Positions 1 to 8,970 are shown, counted from the stretch's first letter. The stretch: DNA of 25,904 nt from Neonectria sp. B-13 (GCA_002682825.1 NOKP01000106.1:1-25904), one strand, 5' to 3'. Translations and numbers: made by a program. Notes: generated by a model not told the origin, from the letters alone.

Positions 1-247
1 AGATCTAGCTTTTCCAAGATCTAGCTTTTCTAAGATCTAGCTTTTCTAAGATCTAGCTTTTCCAGCTGATTAAGGCAGTAAAACTTATATCTTAACTTTA
101 TAGTAGAAACTTTTATCTCTTTAAGTCATTATTATCTTAGGCTTAGGTATTAAGCCTATTATACTATTATTTTTTCTATTTTCTTTTATACTATTTAACC
201 TTTAGCCTCTTCTCTAGGTATATACTACTAAGGACTATTATATCTAA
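1..247 (+). mobile_element. R14 element, CTAA-end fragment (copy P, cut by window edge)
   Basis: The window opens inside the 16-bp tandem array (repeats of AAGATCTAGCTTTTCY). It continues through the conserved segment that follows the array in all R14 copies and ends at TATATCTAA. The TAGGCTTAGGTATTAAGCCTA palindrome near 136-156 is present. The rest of the element lies upstream of the window. Heavily RIP-mutated. The 3' flank is an unusual run of 15 A, so no target duplication can be scored. Confidence 0.85.
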
Positions 248-260
248 AAAAAAAAAAAAA
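246..260. repeat. Run of 15 A at the junction of two R14 fragments
   Basis: An uninterrupted A run starts at the last bases of CTAA of fragment P and leads into fragment Q. None of the other R14 CTAA ends in the window has such a tail. It could be slippage, or an A-tail left by retrotransposition. Confidence 0.7.
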
Positions 261-407
261 TAATAGAAACTTTTATCTCCTTAAGTTATTATTATCTTAA
301 GCTTAAGTATTAAGCTTATTATACTATTATTTTTTCTATTTTCTTTTATACTATTTAACCTTTAGCCCTTTCTCTAGGTATATATTACTAAGGACTATTA
401 TATCTAA
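261..407 (+). mobile_element. R14 element, truncated CTAA-end fragment (copy Q)
   Basis: This matches only the last ~147 bp of R14, from the TAGAAACTTTTATCTCC segment to TATATCTAA. The remainder, including the tandem array, is missing. No 14-bp duplication is visible around it: the left flank is the A run and the right flank is ATATAATTATATAT. It is either a truncated insertion or a partial duplication of the end of copy P. Confidence 0.8.
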
Positions 408-958
408 ATATAATTATATATAGTATATTAAAGAATAATTATTTAAATATAATAGTCCTTAGTAGTATATACCTAGAGAAAGGATAAGAAGTTAAATAGT
501 ATAAAAGAAAATAGAAAAAACAATAGTATAATAGGCTTAATACTTAAGCCTAAAGTAATAATAACTTAAGGAGATAAAAGTTTCTATTATAAAGTTAAAG
601 TATAAGTTTTACTGCCTTAATTAGCTAGAAAAGCTAGATTTTAGAAAAGCTAAATCTTAGAAAAGTTAGATCTTAGAAAAGTTAGATCTTAGAAAAGTTA
701 AATCTTAGAAAAGGCTAAAACCTCTTAAGATAAAAGTTTAACTAATCTTTATACTTTTTAGGCTCTTTATATTTTATTTAACCTTTTATTTAGATATAAT
801 AGTCCTTAGTAGTATATACTTAGAGAAGAGGCTAAAGATTAAATAGTATAAAATAAAATAGAAAAAAACAATAATATAATAGGCTTAATACCTAAGCCTA
901 AGGTAATAATAACTTAAGAAGATAAAAGTTTCTACTATAAAGTTAAGGTATAAGTTTT

Positions 959-972
959 ATTACCCTAATCAG
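959..972 (+). repeat. 14-bp target-site duplication of R14 copy A (left)
   Basis: ATTACCCTAATCAG is repeated exactly at 2031-2044. The sequence belongs to copy B, just beside its tandem array, which proves that A inserted into B. Confidence 0.95.
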
Positions 973-1031
973 CACTGTTGAAACTACTGTTTGGACCACT
1001 GTTTCTACTTATCCGCAATTGCGCTGAACAG

Positions 1032-1634
1032 TCACGTGTTTCCTTTGCTTGAGCTTAACAGGGGGATAGATCTTTGGATTTTGAACCTAATTATTGACTT
1101 TTGCCCCCTCCACAGAACTCCCTCCGCCAAATCCCTCTATGCAGCTTCATAGCCGATATTAGAGATAACTAGATTCCCTCAGTTTCTAATACATTACTCC
1201 TTCAGCTGCAGGTTGGTCAGAACGACATTACCTATCAACTGCATAATCCATAAGGCATAGATAGGGTCATATAGCTTCTCAAGGAACTCCTTCTCTACAG
1301 TAGTAATATTGCTATTCCTTTCTAGCTTTAGAACTAGCCTTTCTAGAAAGAGCTATTCTATTATAATCTACTAAGTGATTACTATATTAAGCTTTATTTC
1401 CTCTTATAATAGGATATTATAGCTAAAGACTGCTAATTAGATTAACTTCTTAGGTCTAAAGTGGTTAATTATAGGCTGTTTTATATACCCTAGGCTAGAC
1501 TTTTAAGCTACAATTTATAGCATAGAAATAAGGCTTAGATGTTCTTTTAATTCAATATATAGGTTATATAAGAGCCTATGTGTATAGCTTAGTAAGGGCT
1601 CACTAGGCTATAGTGCGATTTGGATGGCAGTCAT
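1032..1634 (-). pseudogene. Decayed ~200-codon frame carried by R14 (best copy)
   Basis: Minus-strand frame of 603 nt from ATG (1634-1632, A at -3) to TGA (1034-1032). It holds 11 internal stops: ten TAA/TAG and one TGA that is CGA in copy I. All fit C-to-T changes of CAA, CAG or CGA. Readable motifs in order: an N-terminal MTAIQIAL, a Tyr/Leu-rich stretch (RLLYNLYIELKE), AVFSYNILL, FLERL..LKLERN, EKEFLEKL, YALWI, and a basic C-terminus with SIIRFKIQRS ending SKGNT. The equivalent frame measures 603 (B), 600 (C), 594 (D), 594 (F), 612 (G) and 612 (I) nt, all multiples of three; E (655) and J (613) are frameshifted. I do not recognise the family and see no transposase, RT or recombinase signature. 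Most likely a protein once made by the element. Confidence 0.6.
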
Positions 1635-1766
1635 CTTGTGCGATCAGTGGTATGGTTATTGTATTGTTTAGAAGGTCAGATGGAATGCAAAGAGGTAAGT
1701 AACCTAGAAAGCATAGAGGTTACCTTGCAGGCTGGGCTTTTATCCTAAGGGGTTTTAGCCTTTTCC

Positions 1767-1846
1767 AAGGTCTAGCTTTTCTAAGATCTAGCTTTTCCAA
1801 GATCTAGCTTTTCCAAGATCTAGCTTTTCTAAGATCTAGCTTTTCC
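1767..1846 (+). repeat. 16-bp tandem array of R14 (5 units in copy A)
   Basis: Five units of AAGRTCTAGCTTTTCY, each with a palindromic AGATCT core followed by CTAG. The first unit reads AAGGTCT in most copies and the last runs into CAGCTGATT. Other arrays: 1-62 (P), 2045-2146 (B), 4614-4710 (D, 6 units), 8169-8264 (E, 6), 12409-12472 (F, 4), about 14209-14270 (H), 15399-15462 (G, 4), 21175-21254 (I, 5), 22079-22172 (K), 23457-23537 (J). Unit number differs between copies. Confidence 0.93.
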
Positions 1847-3644
1847 AGCTGATTGGGGCAGTAAAACTTACACTTTAACTTTATAGCAGAAACTTTTATC
1901 TCCTTGAGTTATTGTTGCCTTAGGCTTAGGTATTAAGCCTATTATACTGTTGTTTTTTCTGTTTTCTTTTATACTGTTTAACCTTTAGCCTCTTCTCTAG
2001 GTGTGTGCTACTAAGGACTATTATATCTAAATTACCCTAATCAGCTAGAAAAGCTAGATCTTAGAAAAGCTAGATCTTAGAAAAGCTAGATCTTAGAAAA
2101 GCTAGATCTTAAAAAAGCTAGACCTTAGAAAAGCTAGATCTTAGAAAAGGCTAAAACCCCTTAGGATAAAAGCCTAGTCTATAAAGCTTTATACTTTCTA
2201 GGTTATCCTTTTATATTCCATTCAACTATTTATATAATATAAAAACTATATAACTAATTATATAAAATAACTACCTTCTAAATTATACTATAGCCTAATA
2301 AGCTCTTACTAAACTATACCTATAGGCTTTTATATAATCTATATAGCCTATTTTAAGTAGATTTAAGCCTTATTTCTAAACTATAAATTATAGTTTAAAA
2401 GTCTAACCTATAAGATATAAAAGAGATTAAAACTAATTAATACTCTAAGGCTAAAGAATTAGTTTAATTAATAATCTTTAGTTATTATATTCTATTATAA
2501 GATAGAATTTAGCCTAATAGAGTAATAGCTTAATAGATTATAATAGAATAAGTCTTTCTAGAAGGACTAGCTTTAAAGCTAGAAAGGAATAATAATACTA
2601 TTAATATAGAAAAGAGGTTTATTAATAGTCTAAAGTATAATAACTATATCTTATAGGTTATATAGCTAATAAGTAATACTATAATAACTAACCTATAACT
2701 AAAGGAGTAATACATTAGAAAGTAAGAGAATCTAGTTATCTCTAATATTAGCTATAAAGTATAGAGGGATTTAGCAGAGGGAGTTCTATAGAGGGGACAA
2801 AAGTTAATAATTAGGTTTAAAATCCAAAGATCTATCTCTCTATTAAGCTTAAGCAAAGGAAACATATAACTATTTAATACAATTATAGATAAGTAGAAAT
2901 AGTAGTTTAAATAGTAGTTTCAATAGTAATTTAACCTTTTATATAATATAATAATTATACTATTAATTATATAAAATAACTATTTAAATTATACTATAGC
3001 TTAGTAAGCTCTTACTAAGTTATATATATAGGCTTTTATATAACCTATATAGTAAATTAGAAGAATATCTAAGCCTTATTTCTATACTATAAATTATAGC
3101 TTAAAAGTCTAGTCTAAAGTATATAAAATAGCCTATAATTAACTACTTTAAACCTAAGAAGTTAGTTTAATTAATAGTCTTTAACTATAATATTCTATTA
3201 TAAAAGGAAATATAACTTAATATAATAATAATCTAATAGATTATAATAGAATAGCTCTTTCTAAAGAGATTAACTCTAAAGCTAGAAAGAAATAATAATA
3301 TTACTACTATAAAAAAAGAGTTCCTTAAGAAGTTATACAATCCTATCTATGCCTTATGGATTATATAGTTAATAGGTAATATTATTTTAATTAACTTATA
3401 GCTAAAGGAATAATACATTAGAAACCAAGAGAATCCTATGGTTATTTCTAATATTAGCTATAAAGTATAGAGGGATTTAGTAGAAGGAGTACTATAGAGA
3501 GGGCAAAAGTCAATAATTAGGTTTAAAATCCAAAGATCTATTCCTCTATTAAGCTTAAGTAAAGGAAATATATGATTTAGTATAATTATAGATAAGTAGA
3601 AATAATAGTTCAAATAGTAGTTTTAATAGTAAGAGAATAGTTAT

Positions 3645-3823
3645 AAAGAGATATTAGCCCTATAAAAGTCTTTAATTACTATTAATCCTTTTATAATCTT
3701 AAGCTAAGATCTTAATAGACTTTATTATAGATTTACCTTTAGTAATTTAAGAAAAATAAAAGGTAAATATAATTCTAGTAATTATAGACTAATTTACTAA
3801 GACTTTCTTATTCTTTCTTATAT
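3645..3823. other. AT-rich stretch without recognisable feature
   Basis: RIP-like sequence between copies C and D. It is the target of both insertions and therefore older than them. It holds an ACCTTTAGTAATTTAAG stretch facing an AAAAGGTAAATATAATT stretch but no readable domain. Confidence 0.4.
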
Positions 3824-3837
3824 ATATAATAATAATT

Positions 3838-4894
3838 CACTATTAAAACTACTGTTTGAACTACTATTTCTACTTATCTACAATTACACTAAATAGTTAC
3901 ATATTTCCTTTGCTTAAGCTTAACAGGGGGATAGATCTTTGGATTTTAAACCTAATTATTGATTTTTACCCCCTCCAAACTCCCTTTGCCAAATCCCTCC
4001 ACACTTTATAGTCAATATTAGAGATAACCATAGTAGGATTCTCTCGCTTTCTAATGCATTATTCCTTTAGTTATAGATTGGTTGTTATAGTATTGCTCAT
4101 TAGCTGTATAACCTATAAGACATAGTTATTACTATTAATAAACCTCTTCTCTATATTAGTAGTATTACTATTCCTTTCTAGCTTTAAAGCTAGCCCCTCT
4201 AGAAAGACCTATTCTATTACAATCTACTAAGCTATTACTCTATTAGGCTAGATTCTATCTTATAGTAGAATATAATAACTAAAGACTATTAATTAGACTA
4301 ATTCCTTAGCCTTAAGGTATTAATTAGTTTTAATCTCTTTTATATCTTATAGATTAGACTTTTAAACTATAATTTATAGCTTAAAAATAAGGCTTAAATC
4401 TACTTAAAATAGACTATATAAGTTATATAAAAGCCTATAAGTATAGCTTAATAAGAGCTTACTAGGCTATAGTATAATTTAGAAGATTATCTTATATAAT
4501 TAGTTATATAGTCTTTGTATTATATAGAAGATTAAATAGAATATAAAAGAATAACCTAGAAAGTATAAAGTCTTATAGACTGGGCTTTTATCCTAAAGGG
4601 TTTTAGCCTTTTCTAAGATCTAGCTTTTCTAAGGTCTAGCTTTTCTAAGATCTAGCTTTTCTAAGATCTAGCTTTTCTAAGATCTAGCTTTTCTAAGATC
4701 TAGCTTTTCTAGCTGATTAAAGCAGTAAAACTTACACTTTAACTTTATAGTAGAAACTTTTATTTCCTTAAGTTATTATTACCTTAGGCTTAAGTATTAA
4801 GCCTATTATACTATTGTTTTTTCTATTTTCTTTTATACTATTTAATCTTTAGCCCTTTCTCTAGGTATATATTACTAAGGACTATTATATCTAA
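3838..4894 (+). mobile_element. R14 copy D
   Basis: Complete 1057-bp element from CACTATTAAAAC to TATATCTAA. An exact 14-bp target duplication, ATATAATAATAATT, lies at 3824-3837 and 4895-4908. The decayed R14 frame is on the minus strand, 4490 to 3897, 594 nt (198 codons), with ATA at the start position and TAA at the stop. Strongly RIP-mutated. Six tandem units at 4614-4710. Confidence 0.95.
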
Positions 4895-4908
4895 ATATAA
4901 TAATAATT

Positions 4909-5183
4909 ATAATTAAGCTAATTAAGTTTTTCTATAGAAAAGTAAAATGAATATATAGATTCTTAATAAGTATTATTTCTAATTAAGGTTCTTTATTTAT
5001 AAGTAAGTTTTAATTAAAGCTATATTATTAGATTAAAAAAGAATATAGGCTTTTTATAGTATTTTACCTATAAAGTAATAAGTAAATAAACAGGATAAAT
5101 TAAACATTAGAATACTATCTTAAATACTTTATTAGCTTAGATTAAACTAATTAGACTATTCTATTCTAATTAGTATAATATAT
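4909..5183. other. AT-rich stretch without recognisable feature
   Basis: RIP-like DNA between copy D's target duplication and the 183-bp MITE. No domain, tandem repeat or RNA gene is visible on either strand. Confidence 0.4.
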
Positions 5184-5315
5184 TATTATAAGAGTACCTT
5201 TAGGATATATAGTTAGGTAAGGTTAATAGATTAGAAGCAATAGTAGTATTCTTATTAATATATAAGCTAAAGCTTACTCCTTAATTCTAAAGAGAGGTAG
5301 GTGTTTAGATAAGGA

Positions 5316-5323
5316 GATATAGC
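5316..5323 (+). repeat. 8-bp target-site duplication of the hAT-like element
   Basis: GATATAGC occurs immediately before 5324 and again at 6138-6145. An 8-bp duplication is the hallmark of hAT transposition. Confidence 0.93.
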
Positions 5324-6137
5324 CAGGGTTGTGAAATAAGTTAGTTCGGACTAACTAAAGACTTATTTAATGAGTTTTTAGTTAGTCTGAACTTATTAGA
5401 ATTAGTTTTTAGTTAATCCAGCTCTAGAATTAAACTTGGACTTATTTTTCGGACTTAGGACTAACTAATCACTAGTTTTAGTTAGTTATTCTACCTATAG
5501 ACTTAAACTTGTTTTTTTAAGTCTATAAGTCTAAAATAGACTTATTTAAATAATAAGATTAAGGTTATAGAATTAATTAGTCTATAGATATAAGAAATAA
5601 GCTATTTACTAGATACTTTTTTATCTAGCTTATATTACTTTAGTATTTATATTCTTAGCTAAGCCCTAAGTTAATTCTTAAATTAAGATAGAAATAGAAA
5701 TTAGAATATAAGGCTAATAAAAATAGATAGCTAAGATAGGGCTTTAACTAATAATTCTAATAATAAGTCTAATAGTAGTAAAATATCAATCTTAGTACTT
5801 AAATTAATAATTAACTATAAGCTATAGACTATAAGCTATAAGCTCTAATATCTTAATTAATTAGCTAATTAGTTAGTTAGCTTAATTCTATAAAGAATTT
5901 ATTTCTTAGGACTTATTTTGGACTTATAGACTTAAAAATAAGTCTTTAGTCATTCTAGGCTTGGAATTAGACTTAGACTTATTTTTTGGACTTTTAACTA
6001 ATTAAAGACTTATTTAAATAAGTTAATCCACCCTTGGAATTAAACTAGTTTAAGCAGACTAAAAACTAACTAAAAACTAACTTATTTAAATAAGTCTTTA
6101 GTTAGTCTAAAATAGACTAACTTATTTCACAACCCTG
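5324..6137. mobile_element. Non-autonomous hAT-like transposon (814 bp)
   Basis: The termini are inverted repeats beginning CAGGGTTGTGAAATAAGTTAGT, perfect over 22 bp, with an exact 8-bp target duplication. Both subterminal regions are dense in short motifs in both orientations (ACTAACTAA, AGACTTATT, AGTTAGTC), as expected of hAT transposase binding regions. The size and the lack of any readable frame make it non-autonomous. A second element with the same end starts at 25359. It inserted into a 183-bp MITE. Confidence 0.92.
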
Positions 6138-6208
6138 GATATAGCTATAATATATAGGCTATATAACTAAAGTACTAAAGGCTGGCATTGTAATATATAT
6201 TTATAATT

Positions 6209-6266
6209 ACTGTTTAACCTTTAGCCTCTTCTCTAGGTGTGTGCTACCAAGGACTATTATATCTAA
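6209..6266 (+). mobile_element. 58-bp R14 end fragment with its own target duplication
   Basis: It matches only the last 58 bp of R14, from ACTGTTTAACC to TATATCTAA. It is bordered by ATATATTTATAATT (6195-6208) and ATATATTTATAATA (6267-6280), 13 of 14 identical and starting with ATA like the other R14 duplications. It keeps GTGTGTGCTACCAAGG, unmutated compared with the long copies, as expected of a piece too short to trigger RIP. It indicates that truncated copies can be inserted directly. Confidence 0.8.
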
Positions 6267-6280
6267 ATATATTTATAATA

Positions 6281-6910
6281 ATACTATTAATATAATTATA
6301 GATATATTACTATTTATAGTATTATTTAAATATAATATTAACTTTACTATAAGATCTAAGGATAGCTCTTAAGAAGAAAGACTATTAAAGGTCTATATAT
6401 AGATATAATACTTAATAAACCTTAAAGAGAGACTAAAGAAATACTAATAAGATATATTAGAAAGATAAGTAAGAAACTATACTAAAGAATATATACTTTT
6501 TATCTTAAAACAAAAGGACCTAATAAGACTCTTAACTAAGAACCTTAAGCTTAAAAAAGAGAAAAAGAAACTAGCTCTTTAATTTATTAAGCCCTTTTAG
6601 ATACTTAAGAAAATTAGAAAATAAGCTTACTAATTAGTCCTACTTAATAAATATAACTATTTTTATAATATATTCTATATTAGCCTACTTAAACCTTATT
6701 ACTATAGAATAGAAAACCTTAGTAAAGATCTATTAATACTTTACTTAGAAGATAAGAAAGATAAGTAAGAACTAAAATGTATTAAAGAAAAGAAAAAGAT
6801 TAAGGATAAACTTTACTATTTAATTAAATAGAAAGATTAGCCTTTAAAATATAATTAGTAGATCCTAATAGATAGTATAAATAATACTAATTAAATAATT
6901 AAAAACTATA
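6281..6910 (+). pseudogene. Ty3/gypsy integrase C-terminus and chromodomain remnant
   Basis: RIP-killed end of a Ty3/gypsy pol of the chromovirus type. Near 6580-6705 the frame reads the GPF/Y-like module: KPF, ILKKIRK, AY, LNKYN, then NIFYISLLKPYY, the usual HPVFHVSLLKPYY motif after C-to-T/G-to-A changes. Near 6760-6870 a chromodomain follows: ELKCIKEKKK, LYYLIK then a stop where Trp is expected, KD, a second stop at Trp, PLKYN. In-frame stops are TAA/TAG at Gln or Trp sites. The RT and integrase core are not present upstream; insertions at 5186-6266 occupy that side. The role in life was targeting and catalysing cDNA integration; now non-functional. Confidence 0.8.
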
Positions 6911-7321
6911 AAGAGAAATAAAAGAAAGCTTTATATATAATAAAGAAATAATATTAGAAAGATAAAAGTTATAATAAATCTTATAAGTAAGATAGACTAA
7001 AGAAAAGTTAAGTATAAGATTATATAAATTAAAATAAGGAAATTATACTTTAAGCCTAATAAGAGAATTATTCTATTAAACTCTTTAACTCTTAAATAAT
7101 AATAATAAAATTATAATATAATAATAGCTTAATTCTTAGTTTATAAAAGGATGATACTTATACTTAAAGGTAATATAACCTAAACTAATAGAGAAAAGGA
7201 AAATATAAAGAATATAAGAAAAGAAAGATATAAGCCTAAGTATAAAGAAATTAGAATATATTAGTTTAAAAAATAAAAAATAAAAAAGCTATTATTAATA
7301 TACTATAGACTATTAAATATT
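6911..7321. other. AT-rich stretch after the chromodomain
   Basis: Probably the 3' end of the same Ty3/gypsy element (tail of pol, 3' UTR or LTR), but no matching LTR pair or polypurine tract can be identified here. Nothing else is recognisable. Confidence 0.4.
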
Positions 7322-7335
7322 ATAATATATAAAAT

Positions 7336-8449
7336 CACTATTGAAACTACTGTTTGGACCACTATTTCTACTTATCCGCGATTACACTGAACAGTCATAT
7401 GTTTCCTTTGCTTGAGCTTAACAGGGGGATAGATCTTTGGATTTTGAACCTAATTATTGACTTTTGCCCCCTCTATAATAGCCACTGTCAGTCCACTGAC
7501 GCTAGGAACAACTATTAGGCTTCCTAGAACTCCCTCCGCCAAATCCCTCTATGCTTCATAGCCAATGTTAAAGATGATCACAGGATTCCCTTAGTTTCTA
7601 ATACATTACTCCTTTAGCTGTAGGTTAATTAGAACAATATTACCTATTAACTATATAATCTATAAGGCATAGATAGGGTTATATAGCTTTTTAAGGAACT
7701 CCTTCTCTATAATAGTAATATTACTATTCCTTTCTAGCTTTAGAGCTAGCCTTTCTAGAAAGAGCTATTCTATTATAATCTATTAAGCAGTTACTATATT
7801 AAGCTTTATTTCCTCTTATAGTAGGATATTATAGCTAAAGACTACTAATTAGACTAACTCTTTAGGTTTAAAGTAATTGATTATAGGCTATTTTATATAC
7901 TCTAGGCTAGACTTTTAAGCTATAATTTATAGCATAGAAATAAGGCTTAGATATTCTTTTAATTCAATATATAGATTATATAAGAGCCTATATGTATAGC
8001 TTAATAAGGGCTTACTGAGCTATAGTGCAATTCAGATAGAAGCAGTTATCTTATGTAATTAGTAGTATAGTTATTGTATTATTTAAAAGGTTAGATAGAA
8101 TGCAAAGAGCCTAGAAAGCATAGAGCCTTATAGGCTAGGCTTTTATCCCAAGGGGTTTTAGCCTTTTCCAAGGTCTAGCTTTTCTAAGATCTAGCTTTTC
8201 TAAGATCTAGCTTTTCTAAGATCTAGCTTTTCTAAGATCTAGCTTTTCTAAGATCTAGCTTTTCCAGCTGATTAGGGCAGTAAAACTTATACTTTAACTT
8301 TATAGTAGAAACTTTTATTTCCTTAAGTTATTATTGCCTTAGGCTTAGGTATTAAGCCTATTATACTATTGTTTTTTCTATTTTCTTTTATACTATTTAA
8401 CCTTTAGCCTCTTCTCTAGGTATATACTACTAAGGACTATTATATTTAA
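7336..8449 (+). mobile_element. R14 copy E, long variant
   Basis: Complete 1114-bp element with an exact 14-bp target duplication ATAATATATAAAAT at 7322-7335 and 8450-8463. It carries about 43-49 bp not found in the other copies, at roughly 7474-7525, which includes the perfect hairpin GTCAGTCCACTGAC (7487-7500). The R14 frame (8049 to 7395, minus strand) is 655 nt and so out of phase. Six tandem units at 8169-8264. Confidence 0.94.
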
Positions 8450-8560
8450 ATAATATATAAAATACTAAGAAGATCTAATTAAAGCCTAAAAGTTAATAAA
8501 TCTATCTTTAAAGAATAAGAGTAAATAAGAGAATTATAATAATTCTAAAGAATTCTATAT

Positions 8561-8730
8561 AATAGGGCCTGTGAGCCGCTATTGCAGTAGCAGTCAGTGT
8601 GTTGTATAGGGCTATTATAAGGGCAGATGTAAGATATAGCAATTGTAGTAACTGCAATTACTGCTTGATCTTTTGGTCTAACAGCTAATTGGTTTTTATA
8701 TAGGCTAGAATACCTCCTAGCCCTATAACA
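8561..8730 (-). mobile_element. 170-bp MITE, copy 1
   Basis: Inverse copy of the units at 8971-9140 and 9426-9596. On the minus strand it starts GTTATAGGGCTAGGAGGTATTC and ends ...GCTCACAGGCCCTATT. The ends form a ~10-bp inverted repeat, GTYATAGGGC against RTAATAGGGC. It retains many CpA and TpG dinucleotides, so it is younger than, or too short for, RIP. No convincing target duplication. Confidence 0.7.
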
Positions 8731-8970
8731 AATACTTATTAAAGAAAGAATAACTAAAGTTATAAAGAAGGATAATATTCTTTAGATCTTTTTTTATTAT
8801 TTTATAAAAACTATTTAAAATTAGTAATAAAATATACTAAAAACTAGAATAAACTTATAGAGAATAGGTATTCTTAGTACTCTAATAATAAAGATAGTAA
8901 TTAAAAGTAGTATTTTTAAACTAATAGTTAATAATAACTAGGAAAAAAGAAGAATTACTCTTAGGAAAGT
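8731..8970. other. RIP-like spacer between inverted 170-bp repeats
   Basis: AT-rich, strongly mutated sequence lying between two 170-bp units in opposite orientation. No domain or RNA is visible. The contrast in mutation level with the flanking units is sharp. Confidence 0.4.

Larger units (their letters stand above)
973..2030 (+). mobile_element. R14 copy A, innermost and least mutated in the nest
   Basis: A complete 1058-bp element from CACTGTTGAAAC to TATATCTAA with perfect 14-bp target duplications. The CACTG end holds three near-repeats of about 12 bp built on CACTGTTT/CTACTGTTTG. Five 16-bp units (AAGRTCTAGCTTTTCY) lie at 1767-1846. A short palindrome (TTAGGCTTAGGTATTAAGCC) precedes the CTAA end. 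No terminal inverted repeats. It keeps more CpA, TpG and CpG than B or C and is the only copy that retains ATG at the start of the reverse-strand frame. Confidence 0.93.
790..2928 (-). mobile_element. R14 copy B, inserted in copy C and split by copy A
   Basis: Reverse-oriented R14 from TTAGATATAATAG (790) to GTTTCAATAGTA (2928). An exact 14-bp target duplication, ATTTAACCTTTTAT, lies at 776-789 and 2929-2942, inside copy C sequence. Copy A interrupts it at 972/2031. Without A and one duplicate it is about 1067 bp. Its tandem array is at 2045-2146. The decayed R14 frame runs on the plus strand from ATA at 2267 to TAA at 2867-2869 (603 nt, same length as in A). Confidence 0.93.
443..3631 (-). 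mobile_element. R14 copy C, outermost of a three-element nest
   Basis: Reverse-oriented R14 running from TTAAATATAATAG (443) to GTTTTAATAGTA (3631), split at 789/2943 by copy B. Removing B and one duplicated target leaves about 1036 bp, the normal size. The flanks 430-442 (AAAGAATAATTAT) and 3632-3644 (AGAGAATAGTTAT) agree at 11 of 13 positions, with both differences G/A, and are read as a decayed target duplication. The decayed R14 frame runs on the plus strand from 2976 (ATA, where copy A has ATG) to TGA at 3573-3575, 600 nt. The most heavily RIP-mutated of the three nested copies. Confidence 0.9.
5186..6190 (-). mobile_element. 183-bp TA-flanked MITE, split by a hAT-like element (copy 3)
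   Basis: Reverse copy of the repeat also found at 15893-16075 and 16418-16600. Removing the hAT-like insertion and one 8-bp duplicate leaves 138 + 45 = 183 bp, exactly the length of the other two copies. On the minus strand it begins TA|CAATGCCAGCCTTTAGTAC and its other end is followed by TA. The ends fit a short inverted repeat that was CAGTG before RIP. The TA flanks and CAGTG ends suggest a non-autonomous Tc1/mariner-type element; this family call is inference. Confidence 0.75.

Noticed and set aside
1..62. CRISPR-like array from regularly repeated AGATCTAGC units
   Set aside because: Direct 16-bp tandem units without unique spacers, recurring inside every R14 copy.
973..990. R14 as a CACTA element because it begins CACTG
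   Set aside because: The other end is not the inverted CAGTG and the duplication is 14 bp instead of 3 bp.
973..2030. R14 as a Helitron (ends in CTAA, followed by AT)
   Set aside because: Helitrons make no target duplication, start with TC and have a hairpin close to the end. R14 has 14-bp duplications, starts with CACTG and its palindrome lies about 100 bp from the end.
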